Origin: Leptospiraceae bacterium
GTDB lineage: Bacteria > Spirochaetota > Leptospiria > Turneriellales > Turneriellaceae
NCBI GenBank assembly: GCA_016788945.1
Contig: JAEUSA010000421.1
Span: 1-9,007, forward strand
DNA length: 9,007 bases
Direction: 5' to 3'
Shown: positions 7,080 to 9,007 of the stretch, piece by piece
How positions within the stretch are numbered: position 1 is the stretch's first letter
Layout: each line of letters starts with the position of its first letter
Position numbers and translations under genes: made by a program
Notes under the pieces: generated by a model
The model's database searches: none
Told to the model about the DNA's origin: nothing
The model's input: the letters and a program-made list of their open reading frames with translations, nothing else

Positions 7080-7565
7080 TCAGTAACTGCCGACATTCAC
7101 CACTTTGGGTGCGCCACTGGCAGGAGCGATAATGGTAACCGGAGCCGGCATGCCTTTTGCCGGGTCATTTTTGGCGATCCATACGGTGTAGCGGTCACCG
7201 GCGATTTTCGCCGCACCGTAACCGTCGCCGTTCGATACGGTCTTATTCACGCGCGTGATCTTGATCGGGTACGCATAGTGTTTGAAATTATTGAAATCTT
7301 TTTTCAGGCCGAATTGTTTGGTGTTATTGGATACTGTACCGTTTTCATTGACCAGTGAGCCACCGGCAATCGCCGCAAACGCCGCCGCTGCTTCATCGAC
7401 AGACTTGCTTTCTTTTAAAATGCGCGCGTAACTTTCGACGACTTCTTTGACCGCTGCGGGCAGGCTTTCGACAGGAATGTCGTCAGCCTTGCTCCAAGTA
7501 TAAATTTGTCCGGTAATCATTGCCGCCATGAACAGCATGGCCGGCGCGCGTGTCTTTTTCACCAT
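7080..7565 (-). CDS. Small exported protein of unknown function
   Basis: 161 residues from the ATG at 7565. An upstream in-frame TTG at 7598 overlaps the stop of the preceding gene and would give 172 residues, but the ATG start yields a clean signal peptide: MVKKTR, a hydrophobic core (about 8-22) and likely cleavage after Ser-Lys-Ala (27), leaving a mature protein of about 134 residues. The mature part starts with an amphipathic Ala/Glu-rich helical stretch (about 32-65) and then is beta-rich, ending KVVNVGSY. The helix-then-strands order would suit a small alpha+beta fold such as NTF2-like, but no family is recognised. It lies 29 bases downstream of the LolA-like lipoprotein gene and is probably in its operon, so an envelope role is inferred. 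No Shine-Dalgarno is obvious before the ATG, which leaves the TTG start possible. Confidence 0.6.
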   Translation of the reverse strand: MVKKTRAPAMLFMAAMITGQIYTWSKADDIPVESLPAAVKEVVESYARILKESKSVDEAAAAFAAIAGGSLVNENGTVSNNTKQFGLKKDFNNFKHYAYPIKITRVNKTVSNGDGYGAAKIAGDRYTVWIAKNDPAKGMPAPVTIIAPASGAPKVVNVGSY

Positions 7566-7594
7566 CACGCAGACTGCCGATGCCCGAAGACGGG

Positions 7595-8728
7595 TCAAGC
7601 GGTTTCATCAAGCCATGTGAGTATTTCACTCAGCGGCCGGTTCGAGACTATCGTATGGTATATGCCCGCCTGCTTAAACCAGACGGTTTTGAATGCCCCG
7701 AAAAAACTCACCCGGTATTCGCGGCGGCTTTGGAGTTTAAGCCCTTCTTCGGGTATCAGCGCGAGTCCGTAGTCCCTGATCTGTGAATACATGGTTATAT
7801 ACGGCATCTCCGCCGCGACAAACGTAAATGCCGGAATAATGCCGGCGACGCGAATAATACGGTTGAATTCAGTTCCTGCGATCGGCTTGGGCATACGCAA
7901 AGCGAAATTCGCCTGTGCCTTTGCTTCAGCAAAGGAATAATTTCTGCCACCGTAATCATATTCTGCAAGTGTCGCCCCACGCGGTAGCTGAGGCTTCTCT
8001 GCTATCTGAGGCAATGCAGGCGGATTAAATTCTATTTTGTCGAATGCCACCGCATAGAGCGTTTCACCGTTTCGTAGCATCGTATTCATCAGAGGAAAGG
8101 CAAATTCTTCATCTGCAAACGCCTGCCACGTGAATAAAAACGGTTCATTGCTGAACTGTGTTTTGGGCGAATAGCGGATACCGATTGCCTTACGTCCGGC
8201 CAGTTGCCGATTTTCGGTCTGTGCAATATCGTAATGCGCCACATGCCAGTCATATTCATTTTCGAGATACTGGAGTTCGTGCGCGGGCGATGCCACCGGC
8301 AGGTTGCTGTAGCGTATGCCAAAACTACTTTTCGGATAAAAGATGATCAGCTTACCGGGTGAAGCACTCAGCCATGATACGGTTTTTTTTCCGTAGCTGC
8401 GCAGCGCATACAGCTCCGCAGGGTTACGGCGGTAGCTGATACGTGTCGTCGCTTCATCACCGCGCAGGCCGCTTTCACGATAGGTGCCGGTGAAGCCAGA
8501 AAGGTTTGCACTGCGCTTAATAATGGTTTCGCGTTCGAGTTTTCGTATCGCATTGGAACACGACAATAGTAATATGGCGCCAAAAAGAAAGAAAGTGCGT
8601 CTCGAAAAATTGCCCGGCGATTTTGCGAGGTGTCGAAAACCGGATGTTTTCCCGCGCAACGGCGCGGAACTGCCTTGATAAGAGTCCACAGAGGGGCTTT
8701 TATCGAGGCGCAGGAAAGAGAGTTTCAT
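7595..8728 (-). CDS. LolA/RseB-like probable outer-membrane lipoprotein
   Basis: 377 residues from the ATG at 8728. This start is supported by an AAGGTGG ribosome site and by the ATGA overlap with the upstream stop; the open frame runs 50 codons further but without support. After a basic 42-residue N-terminus comes FSRRTFFLFGAILLLSC (41-57): a twin-arginine-like motif, a hydrophobic core and a lipobox with Cys57, suggesting a lipoprotein. Residues about 66-247 follow the LolA-superfamily pattern: GFTGTYRE, Tyr-Arg-Arg-Asn-Pro, GKLIIFYP, LAGRKAIGIRYSP, FPLMNTM, then FDKIEFNPPALP. That fold makes a half-barrel with a hydrophobic pocket for lipid or acyl chains (LolA, LolB, RseB). Residues about 262-375 form a second domain ending GIYHTIVSNRPLSEILTWL, reminiscent of DUF4367 or the RseB C-terminus. 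I infer a lipid-binding or sensing envelope protein; an exact function is not visible. Confidence 0.75.
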   Translation of the reverse strand: MKLSFLRLDKSPSVDSYQGSSAPLRGKTSGFRHLAKSPGNFSRRTFFLFGAILLLSCSNAIRKLERETIIKRSANLSGFTGTYRESGLRGDEATTRISYRRNPAELYALRSYGKKTVSWLSASPGKLIIFYPKSSFGIRYSNLPVASPAHELQYLENEYDWHVAHYDIAQTENRQLAGRKAIGIRYSPKTQFSNEPFLFTWQAFADEEFAFPLMNTMLRNGETLYAVAFDKIEFNPPALPQIAEKPQLPRGATLAEYDYGGRNYSFAEAKAQANFALRMPKPIAGTEFNRIIRVAGIIPAFTFVAAEMPYITMYSQIRDYGLALIPEEGLKLQSRREYRVSFFGAFKTVWFKQAGIYHTIVSNRPLSEILTWLDETA

Positions 8729-9007
8729 AGGAACCACCTTGGATTTAGTATTGCCCCGATCAATGCCGCCGCACAAACAAGAAACAGAAGCACGGCAAGG
8801 GCGTAAGAGTTTTTTTGTGTAGCGTATCCATCTTCTTTCGCCATTGGCTTTGTTCTGCCGATGAGCGATTGTAACCAATCGGCAAAGCCAGCGAATTGTA
8901 TAAACAGCACTTCACTGCGCGCAGGGGCCGGCTCGACGCCAAAATGCACCGGGGCCGCCTCGGCTGTGAAGGTGCCTAACAGCCTATCCCATACGATGAG
9001 TAGCCCG
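8725..9007 (-). CDS. Fatty acid hydroxylase / sterol desaturase family protein, C-terminal part (5' partial)
   Basis: The frame is open from the right edge to a TGA at 8727-8725, giving 93 residues; the start is outside the window. The visible part opens with GLLIVWDRLLGTF, the hallmark that directly follows the last histidine cluster in the fatty acid hydroxylase superfamily (usually NYG..L..WDRLFGT), then APVHFGVEPAP, where members often have an x-V-x-[FY]-G-[LIV] stretch. These are integral-membrane di-iron enzymes that hydroxylate or desaturate lipids or sterols. The histidine ligands would lie just beyond the edge, so catalytic competence cannot be judged. A single hydrophobic segment (YALAVLLFLVCAAALIGAIL) close to the C-terminus suggests an extra membrane pass after the catalytic domain. 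The stop overlaps the start of the lipoprotein gene as ATGA, a strong sign of translational coupling. Confidence 0.82.
   Translation of the reverse strand, partial: GLLIVWDRLLGTFTAEAAPVHFGVEPAPARSEVLFIQFAGFADWLQSLIGRTKPMAKEDGYATQKNSYALAVLLFLVCAAALIGAILNPRWFL
8734..8740 (-). promoter_or_regulatory. Ribosome binding site for the LolA-like lipoprotein
   Basis: On the minus strand AAGGTGG ends 5 bases before the ATG at 8728. It lies inside the end of the upstream hydroxylase gene and decides this start against the longer open frame. Confidence 0.7.

Noticed and set aside
8383..8390. Eight-T run as a phase-variation tract in the LolA-like gene
   Set aside because: It encodes ordinary Lys-Lys codons in the middle of a conserved-looking domain; eight bases is too short to claim variation without read or strain data.
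8729..8878. Longer start for the LolA-like protein, 50 codons upstream
   Set aside because: This stretch overlaps the hydroxylase coding region in another frame; the ATG at 8728 has a ribosome site and an ATGA coupling overlap.

Overview
The window looks like chromosomal DNA of moderate GC content from a didermic (Gram-negative type) bacterium. It encodes a predicted outer-membrane beta-barrel ending in phenylalanine, probable lipoproteins and several Sec-type or Tat-type export signals. The mix (LEA14-like protein, long acyl-CoA dehydrogenase, multi-pass membrane SpoIIE-type phosphatase, FecR-like protein) would fit a spirochaete of the Leptospirales (for example a Turneriella relative). No marker gene here proves that, so the placement is an inference of low confidence. 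I see no RNA genes, mobile elements, CRISPR arrays or phage genes. No stretch longer than about 120 bases lacks a gene.

Left part, plus strand (1-1705): the 3' part of a FecR-like gene, then after one base a gene for a signal-peptide-bearing beta-barrel protein. The C-terminus of the first and the N-terminus of the second carry the same short beta-rich module (KNGD..SG pattern), so they look like a co-evolved envelope pair. Convergent to them is a minus-strand gene for an exported LEA14-like protein with two WHy domains (1740-2582). It is divergent from a plus-strand acyl-CoA dehydrogenase with a long C-terminal extension (2698-4413). The 115 bases between these two hold weak promoter candidates that would make both transcripts leaderless. 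The dehydrogenase is followed, 24 bases on and with a good Shine-Dalgarno, by a three-pass membrane protein with a periplasmic domain (4438-5292).

Right part, minus strand (9007 down to 5329): the C-terminal end of a fatty acid hydroxylase/sterol desaturase family protein, then by an ATGA overlap a LolA/RseB-like probable lipoprotein with a Tat-like signal, then a small unrecognised exported protein, and finally a six-pass membrane PP2C/SpoIIE phosphatase with a TPR-like tail. The first three are tightly packed and probably one operon. The phosphatase, 56 bases further on, may belong to it or have its own promoter.

The most interesting points are the module shared across the first gene pair, the long Tat-like lipoprotein signal on the LolA-like protein, and the translationally coupled hydroxylase/LolA-like/unknown exported protein cluster, which may be an uncharacterised envelope-lipid module. 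No previously undescribed system is demonstrated by the sequence alone.
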